Source: Candidatus Roizmanbacteria bacterium (GTDB taxonomy: Bacteria > Patescibacteriota > Microgenomatia > UBA1406 > GWC2-37-13). Taken from it: 5,603 bases of DNA. The position numbers were made by a program, and so were the translations under genes. Below the pieces are notes generated by a model. The model was not told where the DNA came from. It saw only the letters and a list, made by a program, of their open reading frames with translations, and searched no databases. Position 1 is the stretch's first letter; each line of letters opens with the position of its first letter. Shown piece by piece: positions 1-5,603 of the stretch. The DNA lies in assembly GCA_024653985.1 (NCBI GenBank), contig JANLIS010000106.1, positions 1 to 5,603 of the forward strand. The letters are read 5' to 3'.

Positions 1-2
1 TT

Positions 3-743
3 GAATGGCAAAAATATTTTTTAATAAAAATTTATGGATATATAATCAATCATTTCCTACGAATTTGGGATTTTAATTCCTCAAAGCGTGCCGATTACTT
101 AATTGCAAATAGTCAAGAAACCCGCCTTCGTATAAAAAAATTTTACCGTAGAGATGCAATTGTTATTTATCCGCCTGTCAATATCCCTCCTTTTTCTAAA
201 AACTTCGGCGGGCAGGCAAAAAAAACTCCTAACTATTACATTACTGTTTCAAGATTGGCCAGGGCCAAACACATTGATGTTTTGATTAAGGCGGCAAACA
301 TCGGAAAATTTAATTTAAAAGTTGTCGGCTCTGGTCGAGATGAAGAAAGGTTAAAAAAAATTGCAGGACCAACTGTCGAGTTTTTGGGAAATTTATCAGA
401 TAAAAAACTTAAAGAAACATATATTAATGCTAAAGCTTTCCTATTTTCCTCCAAAGATGAAGAATTTGGTATCGCGCCGGTTGAGGCATTGGGATATGGC
501 CTGCCGGTCATCGCCTTCAGGTCTGGAGGCTTGCCGGAATATGTTGCTAATGGAAAGAACGGTTATCTATATGATCAATTAGAAGAAAATTATCTAATTG
601 AACGGGTAAATGAATTAACAAGTTTGCCAAAGGAAAAATATTTTGAGATGAAAAAAAATGCGAGAAAAACTGCGGAACAATTCTCAGAAGAAATTTTTAG
701 GAAAAATATTTTAGATTTTGTTAAAAACAAGGTCCGTCCTTAA
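3..743 (+). CDS. GT4-family glycosyltransferase, C-terminal part (start outside window)
   Basis: The frame is open from base 3 to the TAA at 741-743 (246 visible residues) and has no start inside the window; a TTG at 255 falls within the conserved core and is not a start. Residues 33-62 (LIANSQETRLRIKKFY, then VIYPPV) are the usual end of the N-terminal Rossmann domain of GT4 (GT-B fold) enzymes. Residues 80-89 (ITVSRLARAK) give the nucleotide-sugar phosphate-binding Arg84 and Lys89. Residues 152-161 (DEEFGIAPVE) carry the Ex7E signature, Glu153 and Glu161, followed by the GLPVIAFRSGGLPEYV donor-binding segment. Such enzymes transfer a sugar from an NDP-sugar to a lipid- or glycan-linked acceptor at the inner face of the membrane, usually for surface polysaccharides. 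The nearest named type is WbaZ/mannosyltransferase-like, but donor and acceptor cannot be read here. The family assignment is firm; the specific function is not. Confidence 0.9.
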   Translation, partial: EWQKYFLIKIYGYIINHFLRIWDFNSSKRADYLIANSQETRLRIKKFYRRDAIVIYPPVNIPPFSKNFGGQAKKTPNYYITVSRLARAKHIDVLIKAANIGKFNLKVVGSGRDEERLKKIAGPTVEFLGNLSDKKLKETYINAKAFLFSSKDEEFGIAPVEALGYGLPVIAFRSGGLPEYVANGKNGYLYDQLEENYLIERVNELTSLPKEKYFEMKKNARKTAEQFSEEIFRKNILDFVKNKVRP

Positions 744-758
744 ATAAGGACGGACCTT
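729..758 (+). terminator. Perfect 14-bp inverted repeat over the glycosyltransferase stop codon
   Basis: Bases 729-742 are the exact reverse complement of 745-758, with two bases between, so RNA would form a hairpin of about 12-13 pairs with a small loop. The left arm encodes the last residues (KVRP) and most of the TAA stop. No T-run follows (the next bases are atataaagagag), so it is not a textbook intrinsic terminator. It may instead be a weak terminator, an RNA-stabilising 3' end, or a structure just upstream of the mutM ribosome-binding site. Confidence 0.4.
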
Positions 759-776
759 ATATAAAGAGAGTCCCTT

Positions 777-1637
777 ATGCCTGAGTTGCCTGAGGTTGAA
801 ACTATCAAACGCCTGCTTAAACCAAATCTTATTGGAAAAATAATTTCTGAGGTGGAGATATTATCTCCAAAAAATTTTGTCGGGAAAAAAAGTGATGTTA
901 TCGGGGCCAAAATAACTTCAGTTGACCGATATGGAAAAGTGTTAGTTTTCCGACTTGAAAAACTTGATAAACTTGACAAACTTTATAACTTTCTTAATAT
1001 CCATTTTAAATTATCCGGCCAAATTCTCTTTTCAAAAAATGTTGATAAGGCCATTTTTAAAAATACCATTCCTTTCACCAAAGGAAATAAAATGCCGGCA
1101 AATACAACAAGGGTCATTGTCGAGTTCACAGACGGATCGGGAATATTCTTCAACGATTTACGTAAATTCGGTTGGATAAAAGTCAGTGAACAACCCCTTA
1201 AACCAAAAGGCATCGATGTTCTGGATAAAAAATTCACTGTCAAATTTCTCACTGATTTAACCGATTCAACTAAAAGGCCAATTAAACCAGTTTTGATGGA
1301 TCAAGACCTGATAACCGGCATCGGAAATATTTATGCTAATGATTCTTTATTTCTTGCCAAAATTCATCCGCAAAGATTATCTAATTCTTTGACTGAAAAT
1401 GAAGTAACTCTTCTTTACAAAACTATTAAACAAACAATTAATGAAGGAATTAAAGATCTTGGTTCGTCCGGTGCCGATGAGGCATTTATTCTTCCCGATG
1501 GATCAAGGGGAGGTCATCAAAGAAATTTTTTAGTCTACCAACGAGAAAAGCAACCTTGTCTAAATTGTAAAACCATTATTAAGAGAATTAAACACAACGG
1601 CCGTAGTTCGTTCTTCTGTCAAAACTGTCAAAAATAG
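777..1637 (+). CDS. mutM: Formamidopyrimidine-DNA glycosylase (Fpg/MutM)
   Basis: A bifunctional base-excision repair enzyme that removes 8-oxoguanine and formamidopyrimidines and cuts the resulting abasic site by beta/delta elimination. At 286 residues it is slightly longer than the usual 270 or so. The start is fixed by MPELPEVETI: after Met removal Pro1 is the Schiff-base nucleophile and Glu2 the acid. Lys54 matches E. coli Lys57. FNDLRKFG (125-132) supplies the Arg129 and Phe131 that fill the gap left by the flipped base. LMDQDLITGIGNIYANDSLF (173-192) is the helix-two-turn-helix. The C-terminal zinc finger is Cys261-x2-Cys264-x16-Cys281-x2-Cys284 with Arg276. A purine-rich AGAG element (767-770) six bases before the ATG is a plausible ribosome-binding site. 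Oddities: Leu79 replaces the usual void-filling Met of the HxxM motif, and a short LDK repeat lies at 60-69. All motifs needed for activity are present, so it should be functional. Confidence 0.98.
   Translation: MPELPEVETIKRLLKPNLIGKIISEVEILSPKNFVGKKSDVIGAKITSVDRYGKVLVFRLEKLDKLDKLYNFLNIHFKLSGQILFSKNVDKAIFKNTIPFTKGNKMPANTTRVIVEFTDGSGIFFNDLRKFGWIKVSEQPLKPKGIDVLDKKFTVKFLTDLTDSTKRPIKPVLMDQDLITGIGNIYANDSLFLAKIHPQRLSNSLTENEVTLLYKTIKQTINEGIKDLGSSGADEAFILPDGSRGGHQRNFLVYQREKQPCLNCKTIIKRIKHNGRSSFFCQNCQK
954..980 (+). repeat. Three in-frame 9-bp tandem repeats within mutM
   Basis: Three consecutive copies of cttgaNaaa (cttgaaaaa, cttgataaa, cttgacaaa) encode LEK-LDK-LDK at residues 60-68 of MutM. They fall in the loop between two strands of the N-terminal domain, where length is usually variable, and account for part of the protein's extra length. 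They look like in-frame slippage expansion. Confidence 0.8.
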
Positions 1638-1666
1638 CCTCATACAACTGGCGCGGTTGTATGGCT
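1636..1666. terminator. Bidirectional terminator hairpin between convergent genes
   Basis: The arms catacaac (1641-1648) and gttgtatg (1656-1663) pair perfectly around a 7-base loop. An outer agc/gct pairing (1636-1638 with 1664-1666) extends the stem past a 2-base bulge. The structure spans the whole gap between the mutM TAG and the permease TAA. On the minus strand the stem is followed at once by attttt, a fair U-tract, so it should end the efflux operon. On the plus strand the tail is ttatt, a weaker signal for ending mutM. Confidence 0.7.
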
Positions 1667-2869
1667 TTATTCGTATCGGATCGCTTCAACCGGTTCTAAG
1701 TTAGCAGCTTTGCGAGCAGGTAAAACTCCGAAAATAATTCCAATCACACTTGAAACTCCGAGAGCCAAAGCGACCGATGTGACATCCATGTAGGCCGGAA
1801 AAAATGGTTGGACAAGCAGTATTCCTGCATATGCCAAACCTAATCCCAAAGCACCTCCAAGAATGGACAGCGCAACCGCTTCAACTATAAATTGAAATAA
1901 GATATCGTTCTTTCGAGCTCCGATCGCCCGTCTGATACCGACTTCTTTGGTCTTGTCAGAAACGGTCACATACATTATATTCATTATTCCGATCCCTCCG
2001 ACCAACAATGAAATACTTGCGATCGCCACCAAAACGATGTTCATTATTCCAAAGATTCCGTTGACGACTGATAGTATCTCGGTTGGCTCAACAATACTAA
2101 ACTCATCATCCTTGTATCTTTTTAACATAGCATCTTTTACCTCTTCTTTAACTGATGAGATATTAATATTTTCATCAGTTTTCATGGCAAAACGGATAAA
2201 TTTTTTGTCTGGATCAAAGATAAATCCGGTTGTGTATGGTCCGAAAAAGTATGAATCATAATCCGGACCTCCAAATCCCCCGCCTCCCTTACTTTTTATT
2301 ACGCCAATTATCGTAAAGCTGACATTATCAATGGTTACTTTTTTATCAATCGCCTCGCTTATAGTTCCGAAAAGTTTTTCAGCGATCTTAGGTCCGGCCA
2401 CAAGAACCTTGGCCCTTTTATCGATATCTCTTTTATCCAAGAATCTTCCCTTATCTATCTCGAATCCTGATATATCAAAAAATGCTTCCGAGGAAAAAAA
2501 GATCGTTGAAAATTCCGAATCCTTCGCGCCCTTGGCCGTTCCTGATTTTGATGAAAGAGGGGTTATCGATTTTATGCTGCGGACCCTTTTCAATCTGTTA
2601 AGATCTTTCAGATCAAAACGATTACCCAGCAATGAAGACTCCCCAAACCCACCACCTTGCAATAATTTTCCCGGAGCTACAAATAATGTATTTGTTCCCA
2701 AGGAATCAAACTGATCAGATATATATTTCTTTAATCCCAATCCCATTGCGGTTAAGGTGACTACGGCAAAAACACCGATTAAGATACCGAGCGACGTCAA
2801 AAAGGTCTGCATTTTACTTCTTCTGAAATCTTCAAAGGCTGATTTTACGATAAACAAAAAATAGCTCAT
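1667..2869 (-). CDS. MacB/FtsX-type ABC transporter permease
   Basis: The membrane subunit of a MacB-type (type VII) ABC exporter; 400 residues, close to MacB-like permeases without a fused ATPase such as YknZ. The order is typical: an N-terminal amphipathic stretch, TM1 (about 22-44), a large extracytoplasmic MacB_PCD domain (about 45-270), then an FtsX domain with TM2 (272-297), TM3 (325-353) and TM4 (364-386). The SDKTKEVGIRRAIGAR motif (304-319) between TM2 and TM3 is the coupling region that contacts the ATPase, and the C-terminus ends PARKAANLEPVEAIRYE as is typical. The pentapeptide GIMNI occurs twice, 20 residues apart (274-278 and 294-298). Two glycine-rich loops (71-76 and 195-201) lie in the external domain. 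Its ATG is 2 bases after the stop of the ATPase gene, with no good ribosome-binding site at the right distance, so translational coupling is likely. Family assignment is very secure; substrate unknown. Confidence 0.95.
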   Translation of the reverse strand: MSYFLFIVKSAFEDFRRSKMQTFLTSLGILIGVFAVVTLTAMGLGLKKYISDQFDSLGTNTLFVAPGKLLQGGGFGESSLLGNRFDLKDLNRLKRVRSIKSITPLSSKSGTAKGAKDSEFSTIFFSSEAFFDISGFEIDKGRFLDKRDIDKRAKVLVAGPKIAEKLFGTISEAIDKKVTIDNVSFTIIGVIKSKGGGGFGGPDYDSYFFGPYTTGFIFDPDKKFIRFAMKTDENINISSVKEEVKDAMLKRYKDDEFSIVEPTEILSVVNGIFGIMNIVLVAIASISLLVGGIGIMNIMYVTVSDKTKEVGIRRAIGARKNDILFQFIVEAVALSILGGALGLGLAYAGILLVQPFFPAYMDVTSVALALGVSSVIGIIFGVLPARKAANLEPVEAIRYE

Positions 2870-2871
2870 AT

Positions 2872-3543
2872 TTATTTGACAACTGCACCATCCTTGACAT
2901 GGATCGCCCTTTTACCGTATTTGGCAATATCGGCTTCGTGGGTGACGATGGCAATGGTAATCTTTTCATCTTCATTTAATTCTTTGAGCATTTCCATTAT
3001 TTCCCCACCGGTCTTGCTGTCAAGATTTCCTGTCGGTTCATCAGCCAGGATCATTTTCGGCTCCATGATAAGCGCCCTTAAAATAGCCACTCTTTGTTGT
3101 TGACCACCTGAAATTTTATTAGGATATGATTTTTCTTTCCCCTCTAGCCCAAATCTTTTGATGAGACCCATGGCCTTTTCTCTCGGATCATATTCTAGTT
3201 TTTTTCTGGCATAAAAGGATGGTAAAAGAATATTTTCGAGAACGGTTAGTTTTGGAATAAGGTTAAATTGCTGAAAAACAAATCCAATAAATTCGTTTCT
3301 TAAAGATGAAACTTGATCGTCATTAAGTTGGGATATCTTTCTTCCTTGAACGATGATCTCACCACTAGTCGGCTTATCAAGCAATCCTATCAAATGCATT
3401 AAAGTAGATTTTCCCGACCCTGAGGGTCCGATAATTGAAACAAATTCCCTTTCATTTATTTCAACCGATGATTCTTTAAGGGCGTAAAAAGTTGTTTCCT
3501 CATCTATCTTGTAGCTCTTAACAACCTTGTCTAATTTAATCAT
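2872..3543 (-). CDS. MacB/LolD-type ABC transporter ATP-binding protein
   Basis: The cytoplasmic ATPase of the export complex; 223 residues, normal for this MJ0796/LolD/YknY-type family. All nucleotide-binding motifs are intact: Walker A GPSGSGKST (39-47), Q-loop Gln91 in FVFQQFNLIP, ABC signature ISGGQ (144-148), Walker B MILADE (164-169) with Asp168 and the catalytic Glu169, the D-loop NLDS (173-176), and the switch His202. The signature has Ile in place of the usual first Leu, a conservative change. The start overlaps the adaptor gene's end in the sequence ATGATTAA, and an AAGGA box sits 8 bases before the ATG. ATP binding and hydrolysis would drive movements in the permease that act through its extracytoplasmic domain (the mechanotransmission model known for MacB). 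Very high confidence in the family; the substrate cannot be inferred from the ATPase. Confidence 0.97.
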   Translation of the reverse strand: MIKLDKVVKSYKIDEETTFYALKESSVEINEREFVSIIGPSGSGKSTLMHLIGLLDKPTSGEIIVQGRKISQLNDDQVSSLRNEFIGFVFQQFNLIPKLTVLENILLPSFYARKKLEYDPREKAMGLIKRFGLEGKEKSYPNKISGGQQQRVAILRALIMEPKMILADEPTGNLDSKTGGEIMEMLKELNEDEKITIAIVTHEADIAKYGKRAIHVKDGAVVK

Positions 3544-4570
3544 AGATTATTTCCTTATCTTGAAGTCCGTTTGTAATCACGTATTTTCCGTCGATCTCTT
3601 GGGCGATATCTATGTACTTTTTCACTTTTTTATCCGGTTTACCGATAAATACATAATCACCCTTACTGTCTTTTTTTATAAATGATGAAGGAGCAGATAG
3701 TACGTTTTTTTCCTGTTTGATCAAAAAGTCAATATCCCCGGTCATAGCCAGCTTTAAGGATAATTTTTCAGCTTTTTCATCCAATTTAAGCCGCAATTCA
3801 TAAACCGTTCCCGTCTCCCCCTCTTTGGGTGAAAAAGAAATGTAATACAATGTTGCTTTAAATTTTTGGTCAGGATAGGCATCAAGACTTATTTCTCCAA
3901 TGTCGCCCTCTTTTAGATTAATAACATCTCCCTGTTCTGCTGCAACTGAAAAATATAAAGTTTTTGGATTGACAACTTCAAAATCGGCTCCGGCTGGAGT
4001 TATGTTAACTCCTGCAAACGGAACTGATATATGAGTAACTATTCCTTCTATAGGAGTCCAAAGATTCGCGTATTCTAAACTTAAATTTTGATATTCAACA
4101 TCCAGTACAGTATTGTTCAAACTGAACTGGTTATTCTCTAAAACTCTTTTGGCCTCTTCCCTAATACTTCTTGATAGATCATTTTGATTATCAATGTTAT
4201 CATCCTTTGTTTGTTCAAAAGTATTACGGCCGATCGTATAAGTATTTAAATATTTTTGCAATCTGTTCTTAATATCACGTTGATCAAGTGACGCCAAGGT
4301 CTGATATTTTTTGACAAAATCCCCTTCCTTTACACCCACCCACACCAACCTACCTGAAGTTTGAAATTTTAAGGTAGCTTTTTCACTGGCATCAACCTGT
4401 CCGGATAAGGTTAATATTTCTTTCAGATCTTCCCTTTTTACCTTGTAACTATCAACTTTTTTCTTTGCTTTTGCATCAATATTGCTTTTATTTATAAAAA
4501 AACCTATGACAAATATTGCGATCAAAATCAAATACCATCTTTTTTTTAAAAATTCCTTCACTTTCTTCAT
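3536..4570 (-). CDS. Membrane-anchored HlyD/MacA-type efflux adaptor (periplasmic-adaptor family)
   Basis: A 344-residue adaptor that would sit outside the membrane and join the permease into a tripartite-style pump. It begins with a basic stretch and one transmembrane segment (about 11-27) followed by a lysine-rich external start; there is no lipobox. The first half of the lipoyl (biotinyl-like) domain is at about 62-96 (KFQTSGRLVWVGVKEGDFV) and the second half at about 169-193 (LWTPIEGIVTHISVPFAGV), the characteristic split. Between them a helical hairpin of only about 70 residues includes a polar, Asn/Asp-rich part (116-131). A beta-barrel domain (about 200-285) and a membrane-proximal domain follow. 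The short C-terminus (KEIIYD) overlaps the ATPase start by 8 bases. It lies 25 bases after the MarR gene, with no strong ribosome-binding site seen. Closest in layout to YknX/MacA; exact subfamily uncertain. Confidence 0.88.
   Translation of the reverse strand: MKKVKEFLKKRWYLILIAIFVIGFFINKSNIDAKAKKKVDSYKVKREDLKEILTLSGQVDASEKATLKFQTSGRLVWVGVKEGDFVKKYQTLASLDQRDIKNRLQKYLNTYTIGRNTFEQTKDDNIDNQNDLSRSIREEAKRVLENNQFSLNNTVLDVEYQNLSLEYANLWTPIEGIVTHISVPFAGVNITPAGADFEVVNPKTLYFSVAAEQGDVINLKEGDIGEISLDAYPDQKFKATLYYISFSPKEGETGTVYELRLKLDEKAEKLSLKLAMTGDIDFLIKQEKNVLSAPSSFIKKDSKGDYVFIGKPDKKVKKYIDIAQEIDGKYVITNGLQDKEIIYD
3552..3556 (-). promoter_or_regulatory. Shine-Dalgarno box for the ABC ATPase gene
   Basis: On the minus strand an AAGGA sequence lies 8 bases before the ATPase ATG, inside the last codons of the adaptor gene. 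With the ATGATTAA overlap of stop and start it supports the chosen start and suggests coupled translation. It is the clearest ribosome-binding site in the cluster. Confidence 0.75.
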
Positions 4571-4595
4571 AAGTAAGAATTTCAGTAATTAATAA

Positions 4596-5015
4596 TTATT
4601 CTATCAGTTTATTAGTGATCTTTACCAACTGATTTTTCTCTTCCGTTGTTAACTTAGACATAATATTGTCAAGATTTACACATTTATTTTTTTTGATTTT
4701 TTCAAAAATATCATTTCCCTTTTTCGTAAGGATTATTATCGTCTTTCTTCTGTCTTTATCATCAGCAAGTCGTGTAACCAATTTTAGTTTTGCCAGTTTT
4801 TCGATCATTACTGTTGTGGTCGGCATAGTTATCTTAAAAATATCAGCTATTTCATGCATCGACATCTTTTTGTTTTCGTGCACATTAACCAGACAGTGGA
4901 CCTGTATCACAGTAAGATTAAGTAAATCAAAATTTGGCTGCATTTCATGTTTTACCAAGCGACTCATCTTAAAAACATTATTGATTATTTGATCATTAAG
5001 AGAACCTGTATTCAT
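4596..5015 (-). CDS. MarR-family transcriptional repressor
   Basis: A 139-residue protein of normal MarR length. It forms dimers through its terminal helices and binds palindromic DNA with a winged helix-turn-helix. The HTH covers about 52-80 (SMHEIADIFKITMPTTTVMIEKLAKLKLV), and the wing follows as DDKDRRKTIIILTKKG (85-100), the family's hallmark DxRxxxxxLTxxG-type motif. The helices at about 5-48 and 103-139 would form the dimer interface and ligand pocket. Two cysteines, Cys41 and Cys112, are present, but neither is at the N-terminal position used by OhrR-type peroxide sensors, so redox sensing is not supported. As first gene of the unit, just upstream of an adaptor, ATPase and permease and just downstream of palindromes at its own promoter, it most likely represses itself and the pump and is released by a small molecule. 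No ribosome-binding site is evident, so the ATG is chosen by family length and promoter spacing. Confidence 0.93.
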   Translation of the reverse strand: MNTGSLNDQIINNVFKMSRLVKHEMQPNFDLLNLTVIQVHCLVNVHENKKMSMHEIADIFKITMPTTTVMIEKLAKLKLVTRLADDKDRRKTIIILTKKGNDIFEKIKKNKCVNLDNIMSKLTTEEKNQLVKITNKLIE

Positions 5016-5019
5016 ATAT

Positions 5020-5042
5020 TATTAGATAGTCTAATAGTTAGA
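5020..5042. promoter_or_regulatory. Probable MarR operator: two overlapping palindromes
   Basis: The sequence tattaga-tag-tctaata (5020-5036) is a perfect 7-bp inverted repeat with a 3-bp spacer. Its right arm is shared with a second palindrome, tctaa-tag-ttaga (5030-5042), so three half-sites of the TTAGA type are spaced evenly. They lie just downstream of the -10 box and cover the expected transcription start, ending 5 bases before the MarR start codon. This is the standard place for a MarR autorepression site. The half-sites resemble the GTTAG-type signature I recall for MepR; that resemblance is from memory. Confidence 0.7.
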
Positions 5043-5069
5043 TTATAGAACAAATATAAGATAAAGCAA
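5042..5069 (-). promoter_or_regulatory. Probable sigma-70-type promoter of the MarR-efflux operon
   Basis: On the minus strand TTGCTT (5069-5064) is followed after 16 bases by a perfect TATAAT (5047-5042). Transcription would begin near 5035, inside the operator, giving a leader of about 20 bases. The -10 box is consensus; the -35 box matches only its TTG. It sits between the stop of the upstream membrane protein (5076) and the MarR start (5015), so it separates the regulated unit from that gene. Confidence 0.75.
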
Positions 5070-5075
5070 GTGATT

Positions 5076-5603
5076 TTATAAGAAAGGATACCAGTTGGAT
5101 ATTGGCATGACATTGTAAAGGAGCAGGTTCCATGCATACAAAAATATGGCAGGAAGCAAAATTATACATATCAACAAAAATCTTTTTGACGTGAAGAACT
5201 TTTCAAAGGCAATTAAAGCAAGCGGCCATAACGGTAAAGAATACCTGCTGATATCACGATGTTGGACAAATAATGTGGCGATAAAAAATACCAGTCCGAA
5301 ATAAAAAAAGCTTCTGTATTTGGAATCTTTCAGATAAATCACCGAGAGCCCATACATAAAATAATAAAAGATTATCTCTTCAAGCCAAGCTGTCCCTACC
5401 CAAGTTTTTTGAAAGTTAAATACCGAATACGGGAAAACCAAATGGATATTATCACCTGAATGAAAATAAGCAAGGAAGTCATTATATTGGACAGCATAGA
5501 TCCCAAACACACTCAATAAACCAAGAGGGATCAATAAAATACCCAACCAATTCCAATTTATTTTTTTACCTTTCAATAATCTTTCTATAAAGACCAAACC
5601 GTA
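5076..5603 (-). CDS. Polytopic membrane protein, probable PIG-V-like GT-C mannosyltransferase, C-terminal part
   Basis: The frame is open to the window edge, giving 175 residues before the TAA at 5078-5076; the N-terminus lies outside, and a TTG at 5597 is not a convincing start. About five hydrophobic segments are visible (roughly 18-39, 73-91, 97-114, 120-135 and 140-163), with short aromatic-rich external loops. The segment FGIYAVQYNDFLAYFHSGD (33-51), and HRDISRYSLPLWPLALIAFEKFF (115-137), in which an Arg-Tyr precedes a helix with Leu-Pro, recall the C-terminal half of bacterial PIG-V-like mannosyltransferases, which use lipid-linked sugars at the outer membrane face. The catalytic N-terminal loop with its acidic residues is not in the window, so the call rests on overall pattern and could equally be another GT-C (GT39/ArnT-like) protein. 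Its stop lies only 7 bases before the -35 box of the downstream operon; it shares the operon's direction but probably not its control. Confidence 0.5.
   Translation of the reverse strand, partial: YGLVFIERLLKGKKINWNWLGILLIPLGLLSVFGIYAVQYNDFLAYFHSGDNIHLVFPYSVFNFQKTWVGTAWLEEIIFYYFMYGLSVIYLKDSKYRSFFYFGLVFFIATLFVQHRDISRYSLPLWPLALIAFEKFFTSKRFLLICIILLPAIFLYAWNLLLYNVMPISNWYPFL

Noticed and set aside
255..743. TTG at 255 as the start of a 162-residue glycosyltransferase
   Set aside because: The frame is open upstream to base 3 and encodes conserved GT4 sequence (NSQETRLRIKKFY, YPPV) before it, and the TTG lies within the conserved SRLxxxK motif.
758..765. Possible -10 box (TATATA/TATAAA) for a mutM promoter
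   Set aside because: No credible -35 box lies upstream, the region is inside the inverted repeat arm, and the transcript would start almost at the ATG, losing the ribosome-binding site.
983..1252. Minus-strand open frame opposite mutM
   Set aside because: It overlaps the catalytic region of MutM, has no promoter or ribosome-binding site and no family resemblance.
2331..2714. Plus-strand open frame of 127 codons opposite the permease
   Set aside because: It is antisense to a clearly conserved MacB domain, has no recognisable motif and looks like a codon-bias shadow; the same holds for plus-strand frames at 1947-2261, 2876-3103 and 4666-4992.
4596..5015. OhrR-type redox sensing by the MarR protein
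   Set aside because: The reactive cysteine of OhrR lies near the N-terminus within a conserved context; Cys41 and Cys112 here do not match it.
5076..5597. TTG at 5597 as the true start of the membrane protein
   Set aside because: The frame continues to the window edge, the protein lacks the N-terminal half expected of the family, and there is no ribosome-binding site to judge.
1..5603. CRISPR array, tRNA, rRNA, insertion sequence or recoded TGA
   Set aside because: No spaced direct repeats, cloverleaf, transposase or terminal inverted repeats were seen, and no conserved gene is interrupted by TGA.

Overview
The window is AT-rich and densely packed: every gap between genes is under 65 bases and there are no RNA genes, insertion sequences or CRISPR arrays. 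Gene style and compactness suggest a bacterium with a small genome, possibly Patescibacteria (candidate phyla radiation, Microgenomates-like), though an AT-rich Gram-positive cannot be excluded from sequence alone. Stop codons are TAA or TAG, no coding frame needs TGA to be read as an amino acid, and the standard bacterial code fits.

Layout. The plus strand carries the C-terminal part of a GT4-type glycosyltransferase (3-743, start outside the window), then mutM (777-1637), a formamidopyrimidine-DNA glycosylase with complete catalytic and zinc-finger motifs. A perfect inverted repeat overlaps the end of the glycosyltransferase. mutM then runs head-on into a minus-strand gene cluster, and a compact hairpin (1636-1666) fills the gap between the two convergent stop codons.

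The minus-strand cluster, read from right to left, starts with the C-terminal part of a polytopic membrane protein that resembles a PIG-V-like GT-C mannosyltransferase (5076 to the window edge). It is followed by a probable promoter/operator and a four-gene unit: a MarR-family repressor (4596-5015), a membrane-anchored HlyD/MacA-type adaptor (3536-4570), a MacB/LolD-type ABC ATPase (2872-3543) and a MacB/FtsX-type permease (1667-2869). The last three genes overlap by 8 bases or are 2 bases apart, so they are almost certainly one transcript.

How it works together: adaptor, ATPase and permease would form a MacAB/YknXYZ-like export complex. The MarR protein would repress its own promoter, and so the pump, through overlapping palindromes lying between the -10 box and the start codon, until a ligand releases it. 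The substrate cannot be read from the sequence. No outer-membrane channel is encoded here, as expected for a monoderm cell. I see no clearly undescribed system; the most informative points are the arrangement of this regulated efflux operon, its three-half-site operator, and some small structural oddities.
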